In this document: one piece after another, positions 1 to 5,163 of the stretch
Position numbering within the stretch: position 1 is the stretch's first letter
Layout: each line of letters starts with the position of its first letter
Assembly (NCBI GenBank): GCA_027056525.1
Contig: JALUKO010000064.1
Location: forward strand, 1-5,163
From: Helicobacteraceae bacterium
GTDB lineage: Bacteria; Campylobacterota; Campylobacteria; Campylobacterales; Sulfurimonadaceae
DNA length: 5,163 nt
Direction: 5' to 3'
Program-made: the position numbers and the translations under genes
The notes under the pieces: generated by a model
Database searches by the model: none
What the model was told of the DNA's origin: nothing
The model's input: the letters and a program-made list of their open reading frames with translations, nothing else

Positions 1-226
1 TATGTTACTGGCTTCCCATACAGACCATGCACCATGGACTATTATTCGCTCGGACAATAAGAAAAAAGCCCGCATCAACTGTATCAAGCATATCTTGACT
101 CATATTGATTATCCCGATAAAATAAAAAATCGAAAACTAAAACCAGACAGCAGTATCCGCATACATGCAAATGATGAGATTCGCATTATGGAAACAGAGA
201 TGTCTTTGAAAAAAATCAATTCTTAG
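1..226 (+). CDS. ppk2: Polyphosphate kinase 2 (PPK2 family), C-terminal fragment
   Basis: This is the last 74 codons of a gene that begins before the window; the reading frame is already open at base 2 and ends with TAG at 224-226. The visible stretch ASHTDHAPWTIIRSDNKKKA followed by an INCIKHIL-like helix is the characteristic PPK2 C-terminal region, where the APW...RSD/NKKxAR segment follows the kinase core. PPK2 enzymes are cytoplasmic P-loop kinases that transfer phosphate between inorganic polyphosphate and nucleoside phosphates. The Walker A and B motifs and the lid that would define the subclass (NDP or NMP preference) lie outside the window, so substrate preference cannot be judged. 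The tail after about residue 45 is charged and poorly conserved, as is usual. The stop codon lies inside the Shine-Dalgarno sequence of the next small gene, suggesting co-transcription. Family assignment is by motif recognition and is fairly secure. Confidence 0.85.
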   Translation, partial: MLLASHTDHAPWTIIRSDNKKKARINCIKHILTHIDYPDKIKNRKLKPDSSIRIHANDEIRIMETEMSLKKINS

Positions 227-230
227 GAGA
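225..230 (+). promoter_or_regulatory. Strong ribosome binding site overlapping the ppk2 stop codon
   Basis: AGGAGA begins on the second base of the ppk2 TAG stop. AGGAG is followed by five bases and then the ATG at 235, near-ideal spacing. It is the main evidence that the very short downstream reading frame is translated, and it suggests that terminating ppk2 ribosomes could re-initiate there. Confidence 0.75.
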
Positions 231-234
231 ATAC

Positions 235-339
235 ATGAAAACATTGTTTTTAACTACACTGCTAGCCTTGAGTGTAGCCACTCTTTTTACGGCATGTGAA
301 AGAAACGACTACCAACATCCACTTCACAGAAGTAAATAA
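235..339 (+). CDS. 34-residue predicted lipoprotein, function unknown
   Basis: The reading frame runs from ATG 235 to TAA 337-339. It encodes a textbook small lipoprotein precursor: a basic n-region (MKT), a hydrophobic core at about residues 4-18 (LFLTTLLALSVATLF), and a lipobox-like FTAC with the acceptor cysteine at residue 21. The -1 Ala and -2 Thr fit signal peptidase II, but Phe at -3 is less usual (Leu sits at -4). The mature chain would be only 14 residues, CERNDYQHPLHRSK, polar and His/Arg-rich, attached to a membrane by lipid. A strong AGGAG site precedes it. It follows ppk2 by 8 nt, so the two are probably co-transcribed. I do not recognise a named family. Its size and Pro-Leu element faintly recall LptM/YifL-like mini-lipoproteins, but this resemblance is too weak to use as a name. 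The gene is easily missed because of its length. Confidence 0.7.
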   Translation: MKTLFLTTLLALSVATLFTACERNDYQHPLHRSK

Positions 340-344
340 TTTTT

Positions 345-374
345 TATAAGTGCTTATCTTCATATGCACTTATA
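345..374 (+). terminator. Inverted repeat after the small lipoprotein gene; weak terminator or operator
   Basis: TATAAGTGC (345-353) and GCACTTATA (366-374) form a perfect 9-bp stem around a 12-nt loop, 5 bases after the lipoprotein stop. The stem is AT-rich with only three G:C pairs. What follows is TCACCCTTTATT rather than a clean T-run, so as an intrinsic terminator it is weak. It ends 26 bases before the -10 element assigned to the next operon, so it covers the approximate -35 region and could instead be a regulator binding site. The symmetry is certain; the role is not. Confidence 0.45.
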
Positions 375-395
375 TCACCCTTTATTCATAAACTT

Positions 396-405
396 TGGCT
401 AAAAT
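396..405 (+). promoter_or_regulatory. Predicted sigma-70 promoter (-10) of the plsC-pdxJ-pdxA operon
   Basis: TAAAAT at 400-405 is preceded by TTTGGC, matching the gnTAwAAT form of housekeeping promoters in Campylobacterota, which usually lack a distinct -35 box. The transcription start expected 6-8 bases downstream (about 411-413) leaves an untranslated leader of roughly 17-19 nt. That leader contains AAAGG at 417-421, eight bases before the ATG at 430, as ribosome binding site. Confidence 0.55.
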
Positions 406-429
406 CTCTTTTTTATAAAGGTTCTATCT

Positions 430-1137
430 ATGCTAAAAACACTTAATAAATTTACATATATGATACGACTTGGTTCAAGATATATTAAAATTTACAAAAA
501 GACTTATTTTCACCCGTTCATTTCATACAAAGCGGCATATACCCAACTTTCACATGACAGACAAACATACTCGAACAAAGTTTTAAAGTACCTCAACATA
601 GAAGTAAAGCTTATCGGTGAAGTACCCAAAAAAGACAAAGTCCTCTATGCTATAAACCACCGATCACTTCTGGACATCATAGTGATGGAGCACATCTTTT
701 CAAGATACAGCAAAAATGGTGTTTGGATAGCAAAGCAGGAACTCTTTGACGCTTTTTATGGAGATTTTTTCAAATACAGTGGTTGTATAAGTGTCGATAT
801 CGAAAACAGAAAGGGTCTTCTGAGTTTTTTTAAACAGATCAAACATACTCTTTCACGCGTATCCAACCTCAATATATATATTTTTCCTGAGGGGGAACGC
901 AATAAAGAGGATGGAGTCAAGCCATTTCAAAGTGGTGCTCAAAAGATCGCTCAAGCAAATAAGCTGGATGTTGTACCGGTATTTATCAATGACAAGCTCG
1001 AAGAGGTTTTTAAAAATGCTCCCTTTAAACAGACCAAGATCGTAGAGGTGCATGTGGGTGAGGTTATCGATACAAAAAACCTTGAAGAGGAATATAGAAA
1101 TTTTATGAACACAATAACAGGAACAGACAATGAATAA
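430..1137 (+). CDS. plsC: PlsC-like 1-acyl-sn-glycerol-3-phosphate acyltransferase (lysophospholipid acyltransferase family)
   Basis: This 235-residue protein carries the acyltransferase signature motifs in order. NHRSLLD at 76-82 is the catalytic HX4D (His77, Asp82). GCISVDIENRKG, about 45 residues later, is block II. FPEGER at 152-157 is the glycerol-phosphate-binding block III, and VVPVFIN is block IV. Family members transfer an acyl chain to lysophosphatidic acid to make phosphatidic acid at the inner face of the cytoplasmic membrane. Block III has Glu where the common form FPEGTR has Thr; the Arg is kept. About 70 residues precede the HX4D motif and show no clear membrane helix, though basic/aromatic stretches (residues 8-28) could bind the membrane surface. 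The start is supported by AAAGG eight bases upstream. The 3' end overlaps pdxJ by 8 nt. Other acyl acceptors are possible, so the exact substrate is inferred. Confidence 0.85.
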   Translation: MLKTLNKFTYMIRLGSRYIKIYKKTYFHPFISYKAAYTQLSHDRQTYSNKVLKYLNIEVKLIGEVPKKDKVLYAINHRSLLDIIVMEHIFSRYSKNGVWIAKQELFDAFYGDFFKYSGCISVDIENRKGLLSFFKQIKHTLSRVSNLNIYIFPEGERNKEDGVKPFQSGAQKIAQANKLDVVPVFINDKLEEVFKNAPFKQTKIVEVHVGEVIDTKNLEEEYRNFMNTITGTDNE

Positions 1138-1921
1138 AATGAAACTCGGTGTCAACATAGACCATGTTGCAGTTTTAAGAGAAGCCAGACGTGTAAACGA
1201 CCCTGATATCATGCACGCTCTGTATGTAGCTACAAACAATGGAGCCGATCAGATCACCATCCATTTAAGAGAGGACAGAAGACATATTCAGGATGTTGAT
1301 GCACGAGATATCATTACACACTCAAGTATCCCTGTCAATCTCGAATGTGCCATAGACAAAGAGATACTCAGTATTGTTTGTGAGTTGCAACCTCACCGTG
1401 CCACCTTGGTACCCGAAAAACGCCAAGAGGTGACAACCGAGGGTGGACTTGATGTTTTTGGCTCTGCTGAGCAGATCAGAAGTGCTGTAGCACAGCTTCA
1501 TGCAGCTTCCATACCTGTTTCACTTTTTGTAGATCCCTCCATAGAAGCTATGAAAAAATCAAAAGAGTTGGGTGCTGAGATGGTAGAGCTTCATACCGGC
1601 ACCTTCGCAAATCTCTTTGCGATGCTCAACTCCTCGCTTGCTTACACAAACCACTCTGTAAAAGAGTTCGAGCTTCCACGATCAGAGCTCACACAAAAGC
1701 TTGAACAATCCCTGCAAGCCATTAAAGATGCTGCCGCCCATGCGCACTCAATCGGCTTGGAAGTTGCTGCGGGACATGGGCTGAACTACCACAATGTTTC
1801 TTATATGATGGAGATAGATGAGATTATCGAACTCAATATCGGTCAGAGTATTGTTGCCAGAAGTGTTTTTAGCGGTTTGGCAGAAGCTGTTCAAGAGATG
1901 AAAAAACTCACAACACGATGA
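1130..1921 (+). CDS. pdxJ: Pyridoxine 5'-phosphate synthase PdxJ
   Basis: PdxJ is a cytoplasmic TIM-barrel enzyme that condenses 1-deoxy-D-xylulose 5-phosphate with 3-amino-2-oxopropyl phosphate to give pyridoxine 5'-phosphate. The 263-residue product shows all family hallmarks: GVNIDHVAVLREAR near the N-terminus, IHLREDRRHI with His45, NLECA with Glu72, LVPEKRQEVTTEGGLDV, VELHTGTFAN, AAGHGLNYHNV with His216, and LNIGQSIVARSVF. His45, Glu72 and His216 correspond to E. coli His45, Glu72 and His193. A loop insertion of about 20 residues after TGTFAN (about 162-185), compared with E. coli, accounts for the later numbering and is familiar from Campylobacterota homologues. The ATG at 1130 is chosen because AGGA at 1119-1122 is well spaced; the ATG at 1139 (MKLGVN) is an alternative. 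The gene overlaps plsC by 8 nt and pdxA by 4 nt, implying translational coupling. Confidence 0.97.
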   Translation: MNKMKLGVNIDHVAVLREARRVNDPDIMHALYVATNNGADQITIHLREDRRHIQDVDARDIITHSSIPVNLECAIDKEILSIVCELQPHRATLVPEKRQEVTTEGGLDVFGSAEQIRSAVAQLHAASIPVSLFVDPSIEAMKKSKELGAEMVELHTGTFANLFAMLNSSLAYTNHSVKEFELPRSELTQKLEQSLQAIKDAAAHAHSIGLEVAAGHGLNYHNVSYMMEIDEIIELNIGQSIVARSVFSGLAEAVQEMKKLTTR

Positions 1922-2859
1922 GTACAAGTCATAAAAAACCAACCATCGCCTTAAGTGTCGGTGATCTTAACGGTGTTGGCATAGAGATAGCCCTTCGCTC
2001 TCACAAAGAGATCTCAGAAGTTTGTAGACCTCTGTACTGCATAAACGAAACCATGCTTCAAAAAGCTGCCCAACTTCTAAAGATCGAACTTCCAAACGAT
2101 CTGCAACTCTCAGAAGTAGATGGCAACTTTGCCATACGTGTAGGTGAAGTCGATGCCGATGCGGGTCGTTACTCCTATGACTCCTTCAAAGAGTCCATAA
2201 AGCTTTGTGAAAACAAAAATGCTGATGCGATTGTAACCATGCCTATCCATAAAGAAGCATGGATGCAAGCGGGAGTTGAGTATAAAGGTCATACGGATCT
2301 GCTTCGTCATCACTTCCAAAAAGACGCCATAATGATGCTTGGATGTTCAAAGATGTATGTAGCACTTTTCACAGAGCATATACCTCTCAAAGAGGTGGCT
2401 TCTCATATAAAATATGAAAAAATTTTAGATTTTTTACTCAATCTTTATGAGAGTCTGCAAGTTTCAAAGATTGCTGTTTTAGGTCTTAATCCCCATGCAG
2501 GTGACAATGGTGTTTTAGGCGATGAAGAAAAAGAGATACTCAAAGCCATACACACTGCAAACAAAAAAATAGCTAAAGAGGTGTTTTATGGAGCTGTAGT
2601 TCCCGATATTGCCTTTACTCCGAGATTTAGAAATAATTTTACACATTTTGTAGCGATGTATCATGATCAAGGTTTGGCACCACTCAAAGCGCTTTACTTT
2701 GATGAAAGTGTAAACATCTCACTAAACCTGCCTATTATACGGACTTCTGTAGATCATGGAACAGCTTTTGACATCGCTTATAAAGGTGTTGCCAATACAA
2801 AAAGTTACCTCAATGCTATCACAAGTGCTCTTGAATTTATAAAGAACAAAGAAAAGTAA
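1918..2859 (+). CDS. pdxA: 4-hydroxythreonine-4-phosphate dehydrogenase PdxA
   Basis: PdxA oxidises 4-phosphohydroxy-L-threonine with NAD(P)+. The product loses CO2 to give 3-amino-2-oxopropyl phosphate, the substrate of PdxJ encoded just upstream. The 313-residue length is typical. Recognisable elements are SVGDLNGVGIE at the N-terminus, MPIHKEAW and GHTDLL, FTEHIPLKEV with His154, GLNPHAGDNG with His193, AMYHDQGLAPLK with His249, and IRTSVDHGTAFDIA near the C-terminus. By alignment with E. coli PdxA, His154, His193 and His249 are the divalent-metal ligands contributed across the dimer interface. The start codon forms an ATGA overlap with the pdxJ stop and has no good Shine-Dalgarno nearby, so translation probably depends on ribosomes finishing pdxJ. 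No convincing terminator follows, so some read-through into the peroxidase gene is possible. The protein is cytoplasmic. Confidence 0.97.
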   Translation: MSTSHKKPTIALSVGDLNGVGIEIALRSHKEISEVCRPLYCINETMLQKAAQLLKIELPNDLQLSEVDGNFAIRVGEVDADAGRYSYDSFKESIKLCENKNADAIVTMPIHKEAWMQAGVEYKGHTDLLRHHFQKDAIMMLGCSKMYVALFTEHIPLKEVASHIKYEKILDFLLNLYESLQVSKIAVLGLNPHAGDNGVLGDEEKEILKAIHTANKKIAKEVFYGAVVPDIAFTPRFRNNFTHFVAMYHDQGLAPLKALYFDESVNISLNLPIIRTSVDHGTAFDIAYKGVANTKSYLNAITSALEFIKNKEK

Positions 2860-2886
2860 ACGATAATAATTTTCCTTTAAGAAAAA

Positions 2887-2898
2887 TTTGGTTATAAT
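2887..2898 (+). promoter_or_regulatory. Predicted sigma-70 promoter (-10) of the cytochrome c peroxidase gene
   Basis: A consensus TATAAT at 2893-2898 is preceded by TTTGGT, giving the gnTATAAT extended -10 form. No clear -35 box is visible; the upstream region is T- and A-rich. Transcription would start near 2905, leaving about a 50-nt leader before the ATG at 2957. AGG at 2946-2948 is the likely ribosome binding site. Confidence 0.65.
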
Positions 2899-2908
2899 TC
2901 TTCTATCA

Positions 2909-2929
2909 AAAAGATAGTAATTATCTTTT
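2909..2929 (+). promoter_or_regulatory. Perfect palindrome, Fur/PerR-type operator candidate
   Basis: AAAAGATA (2909-2916) and TATCTTTT (2922-2929) are exact inverse complements around the 5-base spacer GTAAT. The core GATAGTAATTATC (2913-2925) differs at one position from GATAATnATTATC, the core of the 7-1-7 Fur box, and is related to the PerR box. It starts 10 bases after the -10 hexamer, so it would sit just downstream of the predicted transcription start, a position where a bound repressor blocks transcription. A peroxidase is a plausible target of peroxide or iron control. The symmetry is observed; the regulator is inferred. Confidence 0.5.
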
Positions 2930-2956
2930 AACATTTCATATAAACAGGTAGAACAA

Positions 2957-3976
2957 ATGAAAAAAATCGCTATATCATTAGCAATGGTGACAACAGCATC
3001 ATTGATGGCTTCCAACTTAGTTGATCAGGCAAAAAATGCAGGTTTAAAAGCAATTCCGAATTCTCAATCAGAATTACTTAAATTAATCGATGATCCAAGA
3101 AATCCTATCACTGATGCAAAAGTGGAGCTTGGTAAAAAGCTTTATTTTGATCCAAGACTTTCAAAAAGTGGTATCATTAGCTGTAATACATGTCACAACC
3201 TAAGTGAAGGTGGCGATGATGGTGTTCCCGCAGCAATCGGTCACAAATGGGCTGCAAATCCTCACCATCTAAACTCACCAACTGTTTATAATGCAGTGTT
3301 CTTTCAAGCACAGTTTTGGGATGGTCGTGAAAAAGATCTAGAAGCTCAGGCACAAGGTCCTATCCAAGCTCACCCGGAGATGGCTGCAACAAAAGGTCAC
3401 GTTGAAAAAACAGTTACTTCTATGCCAAAGTATGTGAGTGACTTTAAAAAAGCATATGGAGATGACGTAAAAATCTCTTTTGAGCAGATTACAGATACGA
3501 TCGCTCTTTTTGAAAGAATTCTTGTAACACCATCACCTTATGATGATTACCTAAACGGTTCAGAAGATGCAATGACACCTGCTCAAAAAGAGGGTTTAAA
3601 AACTTTTATTGACAAAGGGTGTGCAACATGTCACAGCGGCATCACTCTTGGTGGAGAGATGAACGCATTTAACGTAACAGGAACATATAAGTTCCAAGAT
3701 GTCGGTAACTTTAAAGGTGATAAAAATGGTCTTATAAAAGTACCGACACTTCGTAACATCACAGAGACTGCACCATATTTTCATAATGGTCAATTCTGGA
3801 GTTTAAAAGACGCTATCAAAGAGATGGGACGTATCCAACTAGGAACAACTATCTCTGATAAAGAAGCAGCTTCTATAGAAGAGTTCTTTGGTGCGCTTGA
3901 GGGAAGAAAGCCTGAGATGTCCATCCCTATGCTTCCAGCTTCCACTGCAACTACACCAAAACCAAACCTTAACTAA
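2957..3976 (+). CDS. ccpA: Periplasmic dihaem cytochrome c peroxidase
   Basis: This 339-residue enzyme reduces H2O2 to water in the periplasm using electrons from small c-type cytochromes. A Sec signal peptide (MKKIAISLAMVTTASLMA, probable cleavage after residue 18) leads into two haem-binding motifs: CNTCH at 76-80 (peroxidatic low-potential haem) and CATCH at 222-226 (electron-transferring haem). His96 lies 16 residues after the first motif, as does His71 in the Pseudomonas aeruginosa enzyme. Gln131 and Glu141, ten residues apart in EAQAQGPIQAHPEM, match that enzyme's Gln104 and Glu114. Met290 in EMGRIQLG is the likely distal ligand of the second haem, 14 residues after His276 of PYFHNG. 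A short Pro/Thr-rich tail ends the protein. The gene has its own promoter with a palindrome behind it and its own terminator, so it is probably monocistronic. The family is secure; the symbol follows common usage, and related MauG-like proteins are less likely. Confidence 0.95.
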   Translation: MKKIAISLAMVTTASLMASNLVDQAKNAGLKAIPNSQSELLKLIDDPRNPITDAKVELGKKLYFDPRLSKSGIISCNTCHNLSEGGDDGVPAAIGHKWAANPHHLNSPTVYNAVFFQAQFWDGREKDLEAQAQGPIQAHPEMAATKGHVEKTVTSMPKYVSDFKKAYGDDVKISFEQITDTIALFERILVTPSPYDDYLNGSEDAMTPAQKEGLKTFIDKGCATCHSGITLGGEMNAFNVTGTYKFQDVGNFKGDKNGLIKVPTLRNITETAPYFHNGQFWSLKDAIKEMGRIQLGTTISDKEAASIEEFFGALEGRKPEMSIPMLPASTATTPKPNLN

Positions 3977-3980
3977 TCCA

Positions 3981-4020
3981 AAAAGAGACAACGACAGCGT
4001 TGTCTCTTTTCTTACTTTTT
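3981..4020 (+). terminator. Rho-independent terminator of the peroxidase gene
   Basis: A perfect 13-bp stem, left arm 3981-3993 (AAAAGAGACAACG) and right arm 3998-4010 (CGTTGTCTCTTTT), closes on the tetraloop ACAG. It starts 4 bases after the TAA stop and is followed by CTTACTTTTT. The T-run is continuous with the stem on the 3' side and an A-run is present on the 5' side, so it could work in both directions. Confidence 0.93.
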
Positions 4021-4044
4021 CTCTACCAAGCATATACTTATCTC

Positions 4045-4053
4045 TGATATAAT
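4045..4053 (+). promoter_or_regulatory. Extended -10 promoter directly abutting the phosphoesterase start codon
   Basis: TGATATAAT has a consensus TATAAT at 4048-4053 with a TGn extension. Only CTAAAA (4054-4059) separates it from the ATG at 4060. The usual distance from -10 to transcription start would place the first transcribed base at or within one or two bases of that ATG. No Shine-Dalgarno sequence is visible in front of the ATG, consistent with a leaderless mRNA. Confidence 0.55.
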
Positions 4054-4059
4054 CTAAAA

Positions 4060-5163
4060 ATGAAAACAACACTCTTTATAGCCGCATTTTTAGGCGTTTT
4101 TTTACTTCTAAATATGTATATTTCAAAAAGACTCATAGCACATCTTGACCTTAAAGAAAAAACAAAAAGCTACCTGAGATGGTTTTTAGTTGTAAACTTT
4201 GTAGGCATCATAGGCTATATTCTTGCAAGGTACTACCCACACACTCCAAACTGGCTTTATTTTTTACTCTCGCTTCCTATTGGTGTTCTCTTTTTACTCT
4301 TTTGTACTGCTGTGGTATATGACATAAGCAGGATTGTACTTCAGAGAGTTCCACTTTCGCACAACAGAAGAAATTTTTTTAAAAAATCTCTTGATATCTC
4401 CTCTTTGCTTATTGCAACTTCGCTGAGTGCACGCTCGATGTACGAAGCAAAATTTGTTCAACTTCAAAAGGTAGATATCAGCCTTTTCAAGCTGAAAAAA
4501 AGTTACAAGATCGTACAGCTTAGCGATATTCATATAGGTGGTCTTATTGATGAAGCTTTTGTAAAAAATATCGTAGAGAGGGTTAACGAACTTAAACCCG
4601 ATATTGTCGTGATCACAGGTGACCTTGTCGATATACAGATGCAGTACGCCAAACCTATCCTCAAGCACTTTGAGAAGCTCAAAACAACTTACGGTACTTA
4701 TTTTATTGTAGGAAATCATGAATATTTTCATGGTGTACAAAATATCATAGATGAGGTCAAATCTTTAGGTATCACGGTGCTTGAGAACGAAAATACCTAC
4801 ATTGGTGATAAGGGTATGGGCTTTAACCTTGCAGGTGTTTATGATGTGATGGGATACAGAACCAACAGCTTTGTGCCCGATCTCGATAAAGCACTTGCAA
4901 ACACCAGCCAAGATGCCCCGACCATACTTTTGGCACACCAGCCAAGATATATAGAGGAGATAAAAAAAGGGGTTGACCTTGTACTTAGCGGGCACACACA
5001 CGGCGGGCAGCTCTACCCTTTTAGGTTCCTGGTCAAACTGCAACAACCCTATATAAGCGGTTTACACACCCATAAGAAAAACTTGCAGATCTATGTAAAC
5101 AAAGGAACAGGTTTTTGGGGACCCCCTATGAGACTCGGTGCTTCTTCTGAGATTACCGAGATC
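4060..5163 (+). CDS. Membrane-anchored calcineurin-like metallophosphoesterase (YkuE/YaeI type), 3' end cut by the window
   Basis: The frame is open from ATG 4060 for 368 codons to the window end without a stop. The last visible residues (GFWGPPMRLGASSEITEI) match the usual C-terminus of the family, so little is missing. Hydrophobic segments at about 4-21, 41-56 and 65-87 are likely membrane helices. A further helix at about 111-122 follows a basic RRNFFKK at 103-109. The phosphoesterase domain then shows the dimetal site in order: DIH (Asp156, His158), GD (Gly187, Asp188), GNHE (218-221), HQP (His293) and GHTHGGQ (311-317). Such enzymes hydrolyse phosphoester or pyrophosphate bonds using two metal ions. 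The topology would probably put the catalytic domain outside the cytoplasmic membrane. The substrate is unknown; members range from phosphatases to UDP-diacylglucosamine pyrophosphatase (LpxG), and nothing here decides. The gene is isolated from the peroxidase by a strong terminator and has its own promoter. An ATG at codon 19 is possible but has no better ribosome binding site. Confidence 0.88.
   Translation, partial: MKTTLFIAAFLGVFLLLNMYISKRLIAHLDLKEKTKSYLRWFLVVNFVGIIGYILARYYPHTPNWLYFLLSLPIGVLFLLFCTAVVYDISRIVLQRVPLSHNRRNFFKKSLDISSLLIATSLSARSMYEAKFVQLQKVDISLFKLKKSYKIVQLSDIHIGGLIDEAFVKNIVERVNELKPDIVVITGDLVDIQMQYAKPILKHFEKLKTTYGTYFIVGNHEYFHGVQNIIDEVKSLGITVLENENTYIGDKGMGFNLAGVYDVMGYRTNSFVPDLDKALANTSQDAPTILLAHQPRYIEEIKKGVDLVLSGHTHGGQLYPFRFLVKLQQPYISGLHTHKKNLQIYVNKGTGFWGPPMRLGASSEITEI

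Noticed and set aside
1139..1141. Alternative pdxJ start at the second ATG
   Set aside because: The ATG at 1130 has AGGA at ideal spacing and overlaps the plsC stop. The downstream ATG would have a longer, less suitable spacing. The difference is only three residues, so it is not excluded.
853..1239. 128-codon open frame on the minus strand
   Set aside because: It is antisense to the plsC/pdxJ junction, both strands cannot be under such coding constraint, and no family resemblance or promoter is visible.
2869..2887. Possible terminator after pdxA (TTTTC...GAAAA hairpin)
   Set aside because: Only five pairs, four of them A:T, with a six-base loop and no T-tract after it. Too weak to call, so read-through from pdxA remains possible.
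2722..3015. 97-codon minus-strand frame spanning the pdxA-peroxidase gap
   Set aside because: It would cover the peroxidase promoter and signal-peptide region in antisense. There is no start signal and the composition looks like a shadow of the AT-rich + strand.
4294..4740. 148-codon open frame on the minus strand
   Set aside because: It lies wholly antisense to the phosphoesterase, whose metal-binding motifs are intact. It has no ribosome binding site and its product is Cys/Phe/Lys-rich with no recognisable domain.
1..5163. Search for CRISPR arrays, tRNA/rRNA genes, insertion sequences and long repeats
   Set aside because: No regularly spaced repeats, clover-leaf patterns, rRNA-like stretches, transposase motifs or terminal inverted repeats were seen by eye. 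All intergenic gaps are under 100 bases.

Overview
The window looks like chromosome from a Campylobacterota bacterium close to Sulfurimonas/Sulfuricurvum. This is inferred from low-GC coding DNA, tightly packed overlapping genes, extended -10 promoters of the form gnTAwAAT without clear -35 boxes, a Campylobacterota-like PdxJ with a loop insertion, and a periplasmic dihaem cytochrome c peroxidase. The genus is a guess; no marker gene is present. All genes are on the + strand.

Layout: (1) 1-226 is the C-terminus of a family-2 polyphosphate kinase whose start lies before the window. (2) 235-339 is a 34-residue probable lipoprotein whose ribosome binding site overlaps the kinase stop codon. (3) 340-429 is a gap with a perfect 9-bp inverted repeat and a promoter. 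(4) 430-2859 is a three-gene operon, plsC-like acyltransferase / pdxJ / pdxA, with 8-nt and 4-nt overlaps. (5) 2860-2956 holds a promoter and a perfect 8-bp-arm palindrome resembling a Fur/PerR-type box. (6) 2957-3976 is a secreted dihaem cytochrome c peroxidase, closed by a 13-bp-stem terminator. (7) 4060 to the end is a membrane-anchored calcineurin-like metallophosphoesterase, probably only a few codons short of complete. Its -10 element lies so close to the ATG that the mRNA may be leaderless.

How the genes work together: PdxA and PdxJ catalyse successive steps of the deoxyxylulose-5-phosphate-dependent vitamin B6 pathway. PdxA oxidises 4-phosphohydroxy-threonine, and PdxJ condenses the resulting aminoketone phosphate with DXP to give pyridoxine 5'-phosphate. 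The acyltransferase belongs to phospholipid synthesis and is probably co-expressed rather than part of the same pathway. The peroxidase detoxifies H2O2 in the periplasm and has its own transcription unit. The phosphoesterase probably acts at the membrane on an unknown phosphorylated substrate.

Most of the window is ordinary housekeeping sequence. I see no mobile element, CRISPR array, RNA gene or clear new system. The points most worth a second look are the tiny lipoprotein after ppk2, the operator-like palindrome before the peroxidase, and the leaderless start and internal Tat-like motif of the phosphoesterase.
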